Positions 12,651 through 26,175 are shown, counted from the stretch's first letter. The stretch: 64,000 nt of DNA from Acanthosoma haemorrhoidale (GCA_930367205.1 OV884009.1:83411189-83475188); one strand, 5' to 3'. Numbers and translations: made by a program. Notes: a model not told the origin generated them from the sequence alone.

Positions 12651-14429
12651 TAATTAAATACTTAAAATTTAGAGGATAAACAAACCAAAAAAAACTATAA
12701 TAATAATATACTGTAAAACACTATTTTTTTATAGGCTTTATCTTCTCTAATAGTACACGTGGAGCTTTTTTTAATTTAAAAAAAAAAATTTATAATGCAG
12801 GATATTACATTTACAAGAATACATGTTTAATCCTTTTTTGTTTCCACAGGAGACAAATCCTTCCTGTCCAAAAAGCCCACTAATTTGTTGAGTGAGGACA
12901 TTTTTGTAGAAATAAAAATGATAAATGTGTAATGTATAAATAGTGGTCATTTATAATTATTCGTGTATATCTTTAATTTGTAGTAGTAGTAATTTCTAGT
13001 TTCCTGCTGTCTTTAAACAGCGGTTTTGGAGACCGTGGCGTCTCTTCTCATAAAATGTAAACGACTTATAAAATTAGAATTGTGGGACTTCTAACGGTTA
13101 ATGGTTACAGTATAATTATGCCAATTAATCGTTTGCTATTACACAATTATAAGACTAATTTTATGTCTTAGTGTACCAGGAAAACGTGTTATTAAAAAGG
13201 GTTTTCCCAAGAATAAATCTTTAAATAAATTTGGCCATTTTTTAGGGTTCATACATGAATGTCCTGTTTGGTGTTGCAAAATGAAAAATATTGCCATCTA
13301 TAAAACCTGATTAAGTATTATTAATTAATGAATTATGTTGTTATTAAAAAAAAATATATCTATCATATTCAATACGGTATAAATATTTCAACCTTCTAAT
13401 TAATAATATATAATTTGTGTTTACAATTATTAACTATAATTATAATTTGTTTTTGTTTTTAAAAAAACTTATTGGGCGATAAATATGTAATTATAACTTT
13501 GACGTAAAGGCTTGATGGTTTTTATAGTAGTCTCATATAATTCCCCGATAATTCTAAAAAATGAAGTAACGTCATTAATCAATTTCATAGTAATTAAAAA
13601 AACACTTTTAATATGGTATAAAATTAATGACATTTCTGATTTTTAAAAATACAAATGTGTTGGGGGTTGTTTTTAAAGGGAACTATAATTCATTACAAGC
13701 CATTAAAATCTTTAACGCAACTTCGCGCTGTCGTAACGAAACCCTTAATTATGTTACATAACACTTTGCTTGAACTTTTGAATTTTAAAAGCCGTTTTGA
13801 CAATATCTGGTTGGTTCGCATTTATTCTATTCATCATGTAAGAATTTGGGCGTATAAGATATATCATTAGAAAAGTTGATTTTGGTGACCTGCCCCTAGA
13901 CAAATGCTATTTTATCAAGCACGATCACTCAATTCAAAAGATATGAATAACATTTTACGGAGAACAAAATCAGAAGATTGTGTAAACCGGAAGCAGAGAT
14001 TGTGTAATACGACGTCCTGAAAACGTTTCGGTCTCTGAAGAGAATTTCTCCCGGTGAACCGGCAGTGGCGTACGTGTCATTTCCCACGTGTCATATACGC
14101 GTATTACCAATAGCAAATAGCCCACTATACGTTAATTGTTACTTTCTGCTTCTCTCCAAACACGAAATTTATATAAATTTATTTCCATTGTATAGTGGAC
14201 CCCCCCCTCACATCTAATATATTTCTTCCGTCATGAACCATAATTATCATTCCATCCATCACCCATTATTAACCATTATACTTGTTAAGTATAACAAATG
14301 AAGTCATATTTGCACTTGGAGTGGCTCATCAAGCTTTAGTATTTCCTAAATATTCTTTTATTAGCAATATAGCAACTATAGGGAGCACAATTCAGAACAC
14401 ATTGGACTGTTTGGAGCAAGGCCCATATA
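12651..14429. other. Intergenic, no gene recognised
   Basis: AT-rich with short chance frames. A sequence CCTGAAAACGTTTCGGTCTC at about 14017 resembles CGAAACGTTTTCAG motifs at 33207 and 53745, but I cannot assign it to an element. Confidence 0.4.
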
Positions 14430-14519
14430 TGTGTATATAAGGACATTTATCACAATTACTTATTGTCCAATAAGGCAGATTGTAATTTTATCGCAATAAA
14501 GAAGTTTTCAAATAAAAAA
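14430..14519 (+). mobile_element. Jockey-like retroelement tail (very short copy)
   Basis: Plus-strand tail with CACAATTACTTATTG, CCAATAAGGCAGATTGTAATTT and CGCAATAAAGAAGTTTTC followed by an A run. It has the same 3' terminus as the other family copies but is truncated to about 90 bp. Confidence 0.7.
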
Positions 14520-14524
14520 AAAAA

Positions 14525-15967
14525 TTGACAATATGTCATCTAACAGTTAACTTTTCGACTGGCATAAGGCATCATCAGAACCGTAACTAGGTTTAATTAG
14601 TAAATAAAATCTGTAAAATTTGTCCATGATATTCATGAATGTGGAAACTTCAGACATTCCGTCTGTATAATATTATTAATATCAACAACTCGGAAAGTAA
14701 TAAAACTATTTATAAAAAGTTTTGATCTGTAAATCATGCTGAAAACAAATAAACTAAAAAAATAAAGTAGCATCAATACTTAGCACATTGTCACGCGTAA
14801 ATACTTATTTAATAAGAAGTAAAATTTATAGGAATACGAATCTACCACTTCATATAGATATATCTCACTCAAATTATTTCCATTTCCTTTCCATAGCAGT
14901 AAAATTATTACACCTTTGTTCGATCGGCTTGTTGTATCATGAAAAATGGCAATTTCCTCAAGCAATGTTTTGCTATGAAGTGAAACGGCGGAAAATGTAG
15001 TGGTCTACCGCGGATTGAATTGTCTTCGAGCATCACTGCCCTTGAGGACAATGTTTTTATATAAACCACAGACTATCCAATGCCTGGTTGATTACTTAAA
15101 AGCTGGCAAAATATTTTTTTCGCAGCCGTTGTTTTTTTATAGCTGAATCCTGGTAGTGAGTGTAACGATCAATATTCTCATGAACATTGAAGAGGCACAT
15201 ATGTGTGCGATCCGAATTGATAGTGAATAGCGCTAACCAGATAACCATCTACGCCTCTATCATAGAAGTTCAGCCATTTGGCTATGGACACTTTCTCTCA
15301 CGTTGCCCCATCCTCTAGCAGATTCTGATCGGTTTCATATTATTCTAATGAAAATGTCATGGATATTAATTGCTCTAAGTGGTAAGGAGAAAGATAGATA
15401 GGTGGCCCAATTAAATATGAAAGAGGTATAACGTGTTTCGGTTTACGTAGGAATTGCACAAAACGCCGAAATCACGCAGGGCGATCACACATTATAATTA
15501 TGAACCCCCAAAACTGATTACGATGAGTTGGCCTTTGTTATATAAAGTTGAAGTGGGTTATGGCACCTTTAGTTTACATCATCACCCGCCTGCTCATCAA
15601 CGCGCCAAAAGAATGTGGTTGCTCGAGAAAGCTTTTCTTCCTATTTCTTGTTCAATGATCGCTGCAAGAAGATTTAAACTAGTTGATCCATATATCAGTA
15701 GCCTTAAATTTTTTAATTTTGGAATGAACGTAATGGTTTTTGTTTGGCAGATTTATGGATTTTTAGTTATTATACTCCACTTACGACCCAACTCATTATG
15801 CACATAATTTATCAGGACTTCCTGATATTCTACTCGATGTAATAGGAACATACTGACTTTTAGTCATCAAGTAATTTATTTATGACACTTTTTATCGTGT
15901 TTTATATAAATATCAACTAATATAGAAAATAGCACGTCCAAAAAAAAAAAAATGATTGTGGTATAGT
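14525..15967. other. Intergenic, no gene recognised
   Basis: Holds an open frame of 117 codons at 15454-15807 (plus). It has no recognised domain, no repeat of itself elsewhere and no splice context. I treat it as chance. Confidence 0.35.
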
Positions 15968-16100
15968 TGTGGATTGGATTGATTCTGTTTATTCCGGTTC
16001 ATTCAAGCGAAGTAATGTGCAAGGTGCAGATCCCATGACCCCAGGAGTCGACCATCCTGTCCTACATGTCAGGCGGTAGTTTTTTTCATAGGACACGAGG
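15968..16100 (-). repeat. Dispersed repeat family B, copy 2
   Basis: Minus-strand reading contains CCGCCTGACATGTAGGACAGG and the tail GGAATAAACAGAATCAATCC, matching the core and tail of the copy at 4915-5147. Confidence 0.45.
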
Positions 16101-17088
16101 TCTGACTGTAGAAATAAAAAAACATTTGAACACCTAATTTATACATTAGTACATTCCACTAATGTTTGAAGTCCATGCGCTTCGATAAGCTAACATGCTC
16201 TGCGTGACCAGCCTTTTGCCACCTTAGGCCCTTAGCCTGGGAACACTTATTATCAACATCTTCCAGCACCCATAAGCAGGCACTGTTTTTAAGTTGTTCT
16301 CCCATACGCGTCTTGCTCGGTATCTCTGAACAAGCTATGTCTAAGAAAAAAAGGGAACGAAATTGAGGCATTACAACACTCTGTTTAATGTAAATAACTA
16401 AATTTGGTAATTGGATGTGCATAGTACGGTATTAAACACTGTGGATTAAATTAGTTTTGGAGATAAAAGTTATGATCGTTTCGTATTTCTTAATGCTTAT
16501 AAATTTAGTGGGATTTTCAAACATTAAAAAATGGTCGATAATATGTTTTGGCATTCCATGAACGATCACTGGTTAAATGGCGGTTACATTTTTGACATTT
16601 CGGAGGTTATTATCGGCTGCTTGTTGAATTAGTTTACTATGCCGAATTAGTGAATTAGTTTTTTAATATGCTTCGGCATACTTGGTGGGCTCTCTATGAT
16701 TTCTTTCAATGGTCGATCAAGTTCTGACTCGTACTTCGACCTGGGAGAATCAATCCTTTGGATGCTCTATCAGCTTTTTCATTTTCTCTGATAAACACAT
16801 GTGTTGCGTGCACATATATGTCCACCAATTTTGTCAAGTATGGTAAATATGTGAATACGGTGCTAATGACTGTTTAATTAATTTTTGCAAAATACATATT
16901 GTTATTTTTTAATTTGATATACCCCATTCAAAATTATAGAAAAATATAAGTTTTCTGTATATCAAGCAATTAATTTATTGATTAAGTCACGTTTTGTAGA
17001 GATCGCTGTATTTTTTTGTATCCAACATTGAGATGAGATCTCCATGTCAACTATTTCAAGCTAGAACAGGGGGCTCGCAAAGACTAAA

Positions 17089-17110
17089 ACAGACAGACAG
17101 ACAGACAGAC
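17089..17110. repeat. (ACAG)n microsatellite
   Basis: About five and a half ACAG units following ACTAAA. Such tails also end some RTE-type retroelements, but no body is recognisable upstream. Confidence 0.85.
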
Positions 17111-17164
17111 TCAGGGGTTAAACCAACCAAAAACTAACAAAACTCTAAGAATTATATTCATTGG

Positions 17165-17350
17165 ACCATATGGGTCGCAGAAAATTGCCTTTTAAACTGA
17201 AACAAAAATGGCAATAACTAACATATTGACAAAAATACGCTGTTGAAATCAGCCGGAGTAAAATTTTGAAAAATTAACCTTAATTAGCTTTTAAGCTGTG
17301 ACTTGAGAAATCTGTAAGGTCACAAGTTGAATGAAACGAGTTTGGTGTTT
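17165..17350 (+). repeat. Dispersed repeat family D, copy
   Basis: Diverged copy: CTGTGACTTGAGAAAT and TTTTTTCACGTTTAATTTTCTTCC match segments of the copies at 43985-44305, 54720-55045 and 56525-57080. Confidence 0.35.
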
Positions 17351-17544
17351 TTTCACGTTTAATTTTCTTCCTCATACTCTCCTATCTCACCTTACTACCT
17401 CACTCAACATAACCAACATAATCAACGTAGACCGTGGCGTTATTGAATTGCCTATAAAATTTCAGATTGATCTGAAAATTTGTACAAGCCCTGTTGAAAA
17501 ACACAATATCTATTTGTTTTTTCAATTTATAGAAATTGAATCTA

Positions 17545-18302
17545 GGTCGAGTCATAAGTAACTTCCGATGCAGCTAAGTAGAATCTATTGTTCGTATCTA
17601 CCCGCTATGAGTTACCATGACAACAAGTTTTTGTTTTCACTTTATAGACGAGGCCTCAGTTAGTCTTTTGTCAACTCTTTTGTGTGATACACGTTACGTT
17701 AAACTGTTATTTTTAACCTCTGAAATGGAGTGTCAAAAAGTACATATTTGTCATATAATGCTTTGGGAATTTAAACAAGGCAATAGTGCTAGGGCGACAG
17801 CTGAAAAAATAGGCAGTGTATATGGTGAAGGACTAATAATTGATCGGGCAGTTAGAAATTGGTTTATAAAATTCCGTTCTGGAGATACGACCTTAAAAGA
17901 CGAACCGAGGGCGGAACGTCCTTCCGACTTTGACTACAACCATTTAAAGGCAATATTGGAGCAAAATCCACGTCAATCAACAAGAGGTATAGCAAAAAGG
18001 TTGAATACATCACAATCAACTGTTAACCGCCACCTGGAGAAATTAAACAAACAAGCAAGCAATTAATTAATGAAACAAACATCCATGTCAAAAAGATTTT
18101 ATTGTGTGAATGGTGAGATTGTCAAGGAATAATTCACCACGAGTTTTTAGAGCCAAATTTAACAATTACTGCGGATAGATACGTTCAGGAGTTGCAAAGA
18201 TTGCAAGAGAAACTCCATAAAAAACTCGTCAATTGCAAAAACGTCATTTAATAAGAGAAAAATAAATGTCTGATAAAAAAAAAAGTTACTTATGACTCGA
18301 CC
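17545..18302 (+). mobile_element. Internally deleted mariner element with intact inverted ends
   Basis: Inverted termini GGTCGAGTCATAAGTAACTT at 17545-17564 and its reverse complement at 18283-18302, each flanked by TA (17543-17544 and 18303-18304), the mariner target duplication. At 758 bp it is far shorter than the roughly 1.3 kb of an intact mariner. Inside are a transposase N-terminus and, after a deletion, a broken middle part. Confidence 0.9.
17725..18066 (+). pseudogene. mariner transposase, N-terminal part only
   Basis: From MECQKVHICHIMLWEFKQGN the frame shows the two helix-turn-helix DNA-binding motifs of mariner transposases (AVRNWFIKFRSGDTTLKDEP; STRGIAKRLNTSQSTVNRHL). It stops at 18066. 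Beyond, about 18105-18255, fragments reading WCEWxDCQGIIHHEF and ITADRYVQELQRLQEKL belong to the catalytic domain, but the first and last catalytic aspartates are lost with the deleted sequence. The frame is open upstream to 17617, but family members start at the MEC methionine. Confidence 0.85.
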
Positions 18303-18304
18303 TA

Positions 18305-19680
18305 AATACTTAACCGAGGTCCTTACTCAAGCCATTTCTTATCGTTCCTTCAGTTTATTTCATCGTTTTCATTTCAAAAAAGTAAACTGTGGTTCATAAT
18401 TATACTTGGCAAAGTATATTCGGGAAAAAAAAAAATTGGATACTAATTTAAATAAGGGTTTCAAATCCTCGCGTATCCTTATTCATGACTGTTAAGTCTT
18501 TTCTGTCAAGGGACGCCCTTTGGTTTCTTTATTCAATATAGCTTTTAATGGTATAAAGAGAATCTTCTGTAACATTCGAAAACTGTTCGGTGGAAGTTAA
18601 ATGACTTTTGACTGAGACTCACCATGACCAGTTTACAGATGTTAGTTATATCACTCAAGATTTTGAAACCCGCTTGTCAAACGGCCATAATTTGGCAACC
18701 GAAAAACATCTGGTAGAACCAGTACTTTCCATTGGTTCGCACGTCGCGAATATTATTAAAATTATAATTATTATTATCAAACGAAATTTGAAGCTTTAAA
18801 ATAAACAACACTAAACCGAATTTAACATGCTTATGCTGATATGATTACATATTCATCAAAAGTTATTTATTTGATAAAATCGATTCGGGCAATCGATAAT
18901 TTTTAATCATAGCATATATACAATATTTACTCTCTCATTCACCGAGCATTTACAATATACATTCATGCAATATACTTGTAGACATATGTATAAAGCTCAA
19001 ACCTCCATCACCTGCGGGAATGTTACCTCCACAGAGAAGATGGTGGCAGGGAACAGGTAGACACGCCACTCTGCTTCTGCAGTCAGCTAGCTACTGCTAA
19101 ATAAGTTATGATGAATCACACATCACAGCTAAACACTGCTAAATCTTAACAGAGTCTCCAAGAGAGTGCGAAAACCGCAGATTTTTAGGACAAGAGAGAG
19201 AACTTTCCTGTGCCTGAACTACAAATTGACTGAAAAATACAAAATAACTTCCGGTTTAATCTCCGCGGAGGATCGTAGAAATGGTTGACGCTTTGAAAAT
19301 GATCTTGTATCTTACCAAGAGCAATTGTGGGCATTTAACGCCATTGTGAAAAGGGTTTTAAAGACGTAAAAAGGGGTATTTACTGACCATTAGAGTAATT
19401 TTTCCGTTGCCTTATTTATGTGTCCTTAAGGATAAAAGGTAGATGTGGCTTGACAAATTTTTAAAATATATTAGTTGATGGATGACTCTCCTGAATAGTG
19501 TAACTATTATTTTAACCAAGAAACATAGAGCACAAACCAGGTTGTCGATTAATGTACATTCACATACATTGGATCGTTTTTAGACAGACAAGTGGAAAGC
19601 GATTGACCACCAATTAGTTTAAAGGTAAAGCCCGTTCGGACTTGGCAGTTAACTAGTTTTACTTTGAAGATAATAATCAA
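18305..19680. other. Intergenic, no gene recognised
   Basis: No domain, RNA or repeat boundary recognised. 19010-19260 is somewhat richer in G and C and may be an old repeat. Confidence 0.35.
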
Positions 19681-19682
19681 TC

Positions 19683-20024
19683 TAACAATCTTTATTGTGC
19701 AATAATTACAATCTGCCTTTTATAAGGCAATAATAATACAGATAAATGATCTCATTCATACCATATTTACAGCATCATTCACTCGCTCATTCATACAATA
19801 GGACATGATTGGAGAAACTGGCCATTGCCAGGACTCCCACTGTCACGCGTTTATAGTAGGTCACGAGGCCACTGCCGTTTCAGTCTCCGAGGAGGATTAT
19901 AGGGATGAGTGGCGCAGTGCAATGACTGTGCTACGGGATTAGGGTGGTTGGAAAGGCTACTGTGGAATTTCATAAACTTGGAAGGGATGAGTTCTAGAAT
20001 GTAGGGTATATTAAGATGAAGATA
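19683..20024 (-). mobile_element. Jockey-like retroelement 3' end fragment
   Basis: Minus-strand copy with the family tail (TTTATTGTGCAATAATTACA at the plus-strand left end), a deletion inside the 3' UTR and the last codons of the reverse transcriptase ORF (NIPYILELIPSKFMKFH, NPPRRLKRQWPRDLL). Close in sequence to the 46806-47959 copy. Confidence 0.85.
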
Positions 20025-21620
20025 ATAATAAAATAAGTATACCACGTTACAGTTATCAAGCTCTAAAAGTCGGTTTTTACTTTCAAACATATTACAAAAA
20101 ATAAAGTTCTGAGAGCCAACAAGAAAATTCGGGTATTTAATGTCTGTTCAGCAGATTTCAATTTATTTATTTTTTTATAAATGTAAATAGATACGTAATT
20201 TTAATTTTTTTCAAATTTGATTCACAGTCATTATCTGTACACGATACTGACGTTTAGGCTCATTCCCGCACTCGGACGTCTCTTGATATTGTTCCTTCAA
20301 ATTAAGTATTTTATACTGTTGGTTTGTGTATGTATATATATATATATATACACAGAAAAATTCATTTTAATTCGTAATTAATGAAAAAAAAATAGTAAAA
20401 ATAAACACTTATGAATATGTTTCAAACAATTAAAAACGGTCAATTAATATAATTGTTTTGCATTGTAATGTTATTTTTACTCTCGTAAGCAATTCGTTTG
20501 GCATGTTTGAACTTCTGAAGTCCACATCATATTGCAGAAAACTCAACTACATTAATTAATTACCTTGAGGCCGCTTAATTTTGGATTCGAAACTTCACCA
20601 AGTGTATCCACACCAACAGAACTATGCGTTGGGCCCAGTGTCACTTTCTCTAATTTGTATTTTATACTTGTTTGAATTGCTTATTACTATTCGTATGTAT
20701 GCTTTATTTATGGCGAGTGGCCGACTTAGTACACATCTCGTCAGTGCGACAGTTGAATTTCACGTGCCTATTTCCATAGCTTTGTCATATGTAAATAATC
20801 TTAGATGTGGTTTCATCCATGACAGGATTAACCACCAGCGGATTTATGTTAAAGGGAAAGCGTCAGAAAAAGTATTCTATGCTGTTCACGACTGAAAATA
20901 ATAAAGAAAACTTCTATGGGCGCGTACAGATCAAACAAAGTTTTATCAAAACTAGTGTCTGCTCGCAAACAAAAAATATCTTGACATCATCTTTGGACAA
21001 ATTTAGGAAATATCTTTATTCTGAGTCGTTTTTACTCCAAAACATTCAGCGTCACTTCTTCTTTTTTTACGAGAATGTACATTTTGTGCCAAAAATAGAC
21101 ATTTGATTGGTCGAAATTTGAATGATATACGAATCAAAAAACTAAGATGTTATTTACTGTTAACTGAGATGCGTCATATTATATTGGCGTTCAAATATAT
21201 TTTTGCGCTCAATATCTATGTATGTATAATTTTTTTATTGCTAATTTTCCCTTTTCATATTCCTTTTAATTGGCTACAAGTGCTACCATTCATCAGTAAA
21301 CAGGCTTTTTCACATGGCCGTGTTGCCTTAGTTTTGAATTCAGTCGGCCGATGATTAACAGTCTATTTGTTGGCACTTTCTACTCATTTCATAATCATCA
21401 CCCTAGCATCTTACAAGCTTGCTACTAACACAGTACTTCTATTCCAACGTAAAGTTTTATTCTGATGGCATCTTCGGACAAATTCAGGATACAATTTTAA
21501 GGAAATATTTTTTTTTTATTAAGACGTTTTAAGATAAAATAAATTATATATCTGATGAGGTTAGTTATCCTGCCATCGTTCGTTGTAGAGCTATGTGTAT
21601 CTATCAACATATACGCAAAA
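20025..21620. other. Intergenic, no gene recognised
   Basis: Contains a (TA)n tract at 20334-20351 and open frames of 104 and 99 codons (20581-20895, 20807-21106) without recognised motifs. Confidence 0.35.
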
Positions 21621-21622
21621 TA

Positions 21623-22344
21623 AAGGGTGTCCCAGAATTAACGCAAGATTTTAATTTGCTGCCATTTGTGCAGTAAAGTGCTGGCAACCCTAAAAAAAAA
21701 ACAATTTGACAGCTGACAGTTTAGGGTTAGCAAAAATGGAGCGTTACACGATAAAATAACGTGTCTTTATTGTTGAACATTATCTCAAAAATAATGAAAG
21801 TTTGGCGGCCGCAGTTTGAAAATCTCATACAAAATATGGTCGGTGTGATTTGACTTCATCAACTGTGAAGAGATTAATTGAAAAATTTAGGGAGACTGTA
21901 TCAGTTGGAGGCACTAAACACACTGGTCGTCCAAAAACAAGCCGTTCAAATGTCAATATCGAAGCAGTGCGTGAGAGTGTTGTTGAAAATCCAGGAACAT
22001 CAATTCGGCGTCTTAAACACAGTTCTTTGTGCCGAAATTGGACGATATTGATGAGGCCAATATGTGGTTTCAACAAGATGGTGTCACATGAGCCCATGAA
22101 ACAATTCAAATACTGCATGAGACATTTCCACACACTGCATGAGACATTCAGTCGTGTACTCTCTCGTTTTGGTGATCAGAATTGGCCCTCTAGATCGTGT
22201 GATTTAACACCTTTAGATTTCTTTTTATGGGGTTAATCGAAGTCAAAGGTGTTAAGTGCGTATGTGCCAACAAAGTCGTGGAGGACATTTTCCCGATGTG
22301 GTTTTTATTCAAATCAAATCTGGCGTTAATTCTGGGACACCCTT
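21623..22344 (+). mobile_element. Mariner/Tc-type element family 2, copy 1 (deleted)
   Basis: Inverted termini starting AAGGGTGTCCCAGAATTAAC at both ends with flanking TA. The transposase frame begins MERYTIK and stops at its eighth codon. Pieces TVKRLIEKFRETVSVGG and RFGDQNWPSRSCDLTPLDFF show the HTH region and the region around the last catalytic aspartate. The middle, with the first catalytic residues, is missing. 722 bp. Confidence 0.88.
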
Positions 22345-22773
22345 TATACCACCTACATGATAAACCGCCAGATATCCATAGAACGGTAATACCTTACATG
22401 GTTAGGGAGGAGGGTTCCTAGGGAATTCCATTTTTACGTAAAAATTAATTCGTGATGAAACATTCAATGCCCTTATTACGAAGTACGAAATGCTTGACTA
22501 GATTATCCTAGAAACTGTCATGATTTACATAATAATAAGTGAGGCATTTTCACCGCACAATCTCACACGGAACAACGAAATATTTAAAAGGAAAATAATA
22601 CAATAATTTTTGGTCCAGGTGAACACTAGTGTGTTATGCCACACTTCTACGCTATTCGTGCAACGTCTTCTCACAAACATCCGGGACGTTGAAATAATAC
22701 GGGCTCACAATATTTGCTTAGCGTTTACTTCAAACATCCGGCGTGCATGTATTAAGCTATACTTGGTTTTTTT

Positions 22774-23060
22774 TTTAACGCTGGATAACAGATTGAAATT
22801 TACAGAAAACATAAACAATGTTAAAAGGCTCATTTATAAATGATACTATAACTAAAAAACATTCACCCAAAAATAGGCTAATCCTATATAAAACAGAAAT
22901 ACGTCCCATTCCGACACATGCCTCCTCAGTTCGAGTTCTACCAATCAAACTACCAAATAACTTAAAACCATTCAATATTTGTGCATGAGGATTATAATTA
23001 ACAACGTTGCAAGAACATTTATGAAGTATGAAATGTTACCTGACCTTCATTTGCGAACAT
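22774..23060 (+). mobile_element. Non-LTR reverse transcriptase relic, separate lineage
   Basis: Translates in patches as LDNRLKFTENINNVKR, then KNRLILYKTEIRPIPTHAS, then LPIKLPNNLKPFNI. This is the order found at the C-terminal end of jockey-like reverse transcriptases, with frameshifts and stops. The sequence is not close to the element at 44682-45830. Confidence 0.55.
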
Positions 23061-23779
23061 TACAATAGAATATACACCCAAACACAATTCATTAGACAAT
23101 CTCTCGATTCGGAAAATAGGTAATTATAACAAACTCGCATTGAGAAGACACACCTACAAAAGTACAAATACATATACTGCTCCACACATGATTTGCAGAT
23201 ACATTATTTGTAAGTTATTTTGAATGTATCTATTGAATTATAATTTCGTTTTTATTTTTTTCATCTTGTGATTCCTATCCAATCATTTTATTTATTTTTT
23301 TATACTATTTGAAATTTTTGTAACTAAATATAACTTTATGGCAAATACAAACAAAATGGAGCATACAAACGAATACCGAAACGTGTAAATAAAATATCTA
23401 AGAACAATGTAATTAAAAGTATCTATATTACAATTATTTTGATATCTATACTATATTATTATATTATATTATTATTATTATCTATTATATTATATCTATA
23501 ATATCTAATTGAGGATGGTGACATTGACCCGAACATTTGGTTGTGTCACGTATGCTGTGTTCAATATTGAAAGTTGATTGTTTTTTATAGGCGTAAAATC
23601 AAGTGGTCTACAACGCCTTTAGGCGTACACTAGTGCTCTCTAGATTTCGTAACGTAAATCGTACAACTTAAAAATTCAAAATCATTATCAATATCCTGCG
23701 TATTTATCAGTACCTAAGATGTATTGACTGCATCTACCATAATTATTTCGTCAACTTAAGCCGATTCTACTAATCTAAT
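23061..23779. other. Intergenic, no gene recognised
   Basis: Very AT-rich with short TAT/ATT runs near 23450-23510. No feature supported. Confidence 0.35.
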
Positions 23780-23787
23780 TTCACGGG

Positions 23788-24265
23788 TCCAAGTTCATGA
23801 AATTCCATAGTAATCCATCTAACCATCGTAATCTCCTAGCACAGTCATTGCACTGCGCCAATCATCCCTATAATCCTCCTCGTAGACTAAAGCGGCAGGG
23901 GCCTCGTGACCTGCTATAAATGCGTGACAGAGGGAGTCCTGGCAGTGGCCTGTTTCTCAAATTATGTCCTGAGCATCTGTGACTCTCGCGCTCTTGGTCA
24001 GCCTACACTTACTTGTATCCAGCGAAGTGGCTTACGGGGGAACGTGGGGGACTGCCCAAGCCTCTGCTTCCTCTTCCACATGTGAGAGAGGTGACAACCA
24101 TGTGGATTTAGTAGGTCTCTGGGCTATTTGTAAATACTGTATGAATGAGTTAGTGAATGAACATTGTAAATATAGTATGAATGAGAACATTTATCACTAT
24201 TACTTATTGCCCAATAAGGCAGATTGTAATTTTATCACAATCAAGAAGTTTCTCATAAAAAAAAA
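23788..24265 (+). mobile_element. Jockey-like retroelement insertion with target-site duplication
   Basis: 5'-truncated plus-strand copy that begins in the last codons of the ORF (AAGTTCATGAAATTCCATAG) and ends GCAGATTGTAATTTTATCAC plus an A run. The 8-bp direct repeat TTCACGGG flanks it at 23780-23787 and 24266-24273, marking it as one retrotransposition event. Confidence 0.85.
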
Positions 24266-24273
24266 TTCACGGG

Positions 24274-26039
24274 AGTGCTACACTATTTAATATGCTACAC
24301 TTTTTTTTAATTTTCATAAAATGTTTCTGAGTCTCTATTCCATTACTTACATTCAATGGACGGTGCCCTTAGCTGTTTTTAGTGCATGAAAGATTAATTA
24401 AATTTATTTTTATAGTTTTTTACTCTTTATAAGTGATATCAATTTTGAACCAGAAAGAAAGAAAATGTTTTTTGCGGCTCTCTAAACTCTTTGTGGAATA
24501 TGTTTGCAGTTAATTTAACCTATTTAAACTCGAAATGTTTCTTAACTTTGGCTAGTTAAAAGTCAAAGAAACCTGTTTTATCTTATAATTCAGGTTATAA
24601 AATTATAACGTATACAGCGGTTGCAGTATATTTTAGTAGCCATCTTACATGCATATTTTGAATTTCTTTTAGATTGAAAAATGTTGTCGACCGTAAAACA
24701 CATAAACATTAAAGACCTTCGATTCGTGCCTGTACTTATAAGCTCGCTTCGGCCTCGGCAATTGGTTCAGAGTACGACTAAACGATCATGTAGATAATAG
24801 CAAATACGCCTTTTAAAATGAAATTATTTATATGTATTTTTCTTGTTCCAGGTAAGGGTGTCGGAAATCTTGAAAAACCTTCTTTGTGTATGTATTATTT
24901 CTACAGGTGAACAAAGCAGGTAAAACATATACTAAATATAACTTAACTTATAAATTAATATTTAATTGTGTATTTATTCAAGGAACGTGTTATAAAATTT
25001 CAACATTTTTATTAGTTTAAGATTCCGCCTTAGTAAAATGCAGGGTTGAGTCAATGAACGTTAGTGACATTGACCATACATACGAGAAAGAATGCGGAAA
25101 GTCTGTTGCATTCATAAACTTGTGATGGGGGGAAAACAACGAGGTCAAGGGTGATTCATTCGAAGCGATACAATAGATGTTTGTTAGTCAAAATGTTTTC
25201 CCCTAAAAAGAGTTTATTAAAACACTGTTTCTAGTTTTTTGAAACAGTCTTAAACCTAGCGTTTCACCCATTCGGGTATATTGTGGCGCCGAATCAATTG
25301 ACCATTAACTGAGTAGTGATCGTTAAAAAATGTCAATTATCTAACACGCGGAAATTAGAAATAAATAAAAAACTATTTTATTGAAAGTTTTAATGCGTAG
25401 TCCGTTAAATCCCCGACACGTAGTGCATATTATTAACTATCATTGGTATGAGACCCTACATTATTTTATAGGAAAATATTTATTTTTTATTATATGTAAC
25501 TGATTAATAATTTACCTTACATAATTTTTCATAAGGTTTATTTTGATTTTAGCAGCCCCTGTAAAACATTCAAGCAAACTATTATCCCTGTATCTAGAGA
25601 AAAAAAATACATCGGATCTTCTCATAGATCATTGTCTTTTTTTTCCCATTGTCTAACATTTATTTTCACGAAGTTTCTGATCGCGGTACATGTTCTAATT
25701 CCCGCTAGTACTGTCCCTCATTTATCACGAGGTACTCAGATGCAATTACAAATTACTCACATAATTTTAATTACCCAATTCTGTTGAATATGCTCTGATA
25801 TTCGCACATTGCAAACATTTCGAAAAGTACACCCATTAGATCGGTTCTGATTACTGTTTTGAAAACAAGTTCAAGTTTAGAAACTCATATAATCTCCCTT
25901 AATACTAAAATGATTAGTCATAGTTACGTTGCCAATTTACCTGTGTTTCACAATTTAATGATTGTTTTTGGCTAATATTAATGGTTAGTTGCCGAGTCCG
26001 AAGTGGAGCCACTTACACTATCATTCATACACTAGACTA
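24274..26039. other. Intergenic, no gene recognised
   Basis: AT-rich. I see no coding potential or recognisable element. Confidence 0.35.
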
Positions 26040-26175
26040 GGTGTTTTTGAATTTTGAGTGTATATTTCACAAACACCTCATAATTTTTTTTTATTTTTCA
26101 TTTCAAACACAATAACGGGAAGCATGGAAGCGAAAATAAACTTCAAAAAGGTCGAGCCCGTCTCGCTTACTTTGA
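26040..26175 (-). repeat. Dispersed repeat family D, copy
   Basis: CAATAACGGGAAGCATGGAAGCG is the reverse complement of the CATGCTTCCCGTTGTATTG core at 54970. CTTACTTTGAAGGTTTTTCAATTCC is shared with 27690-27725. Confidence 0.5.

Noticed and set aside
15454..15807. 117-codon open frame as a gene
   Set aside because: No domain, no splice context and no repeated occurrence; the length is within chance for this window.
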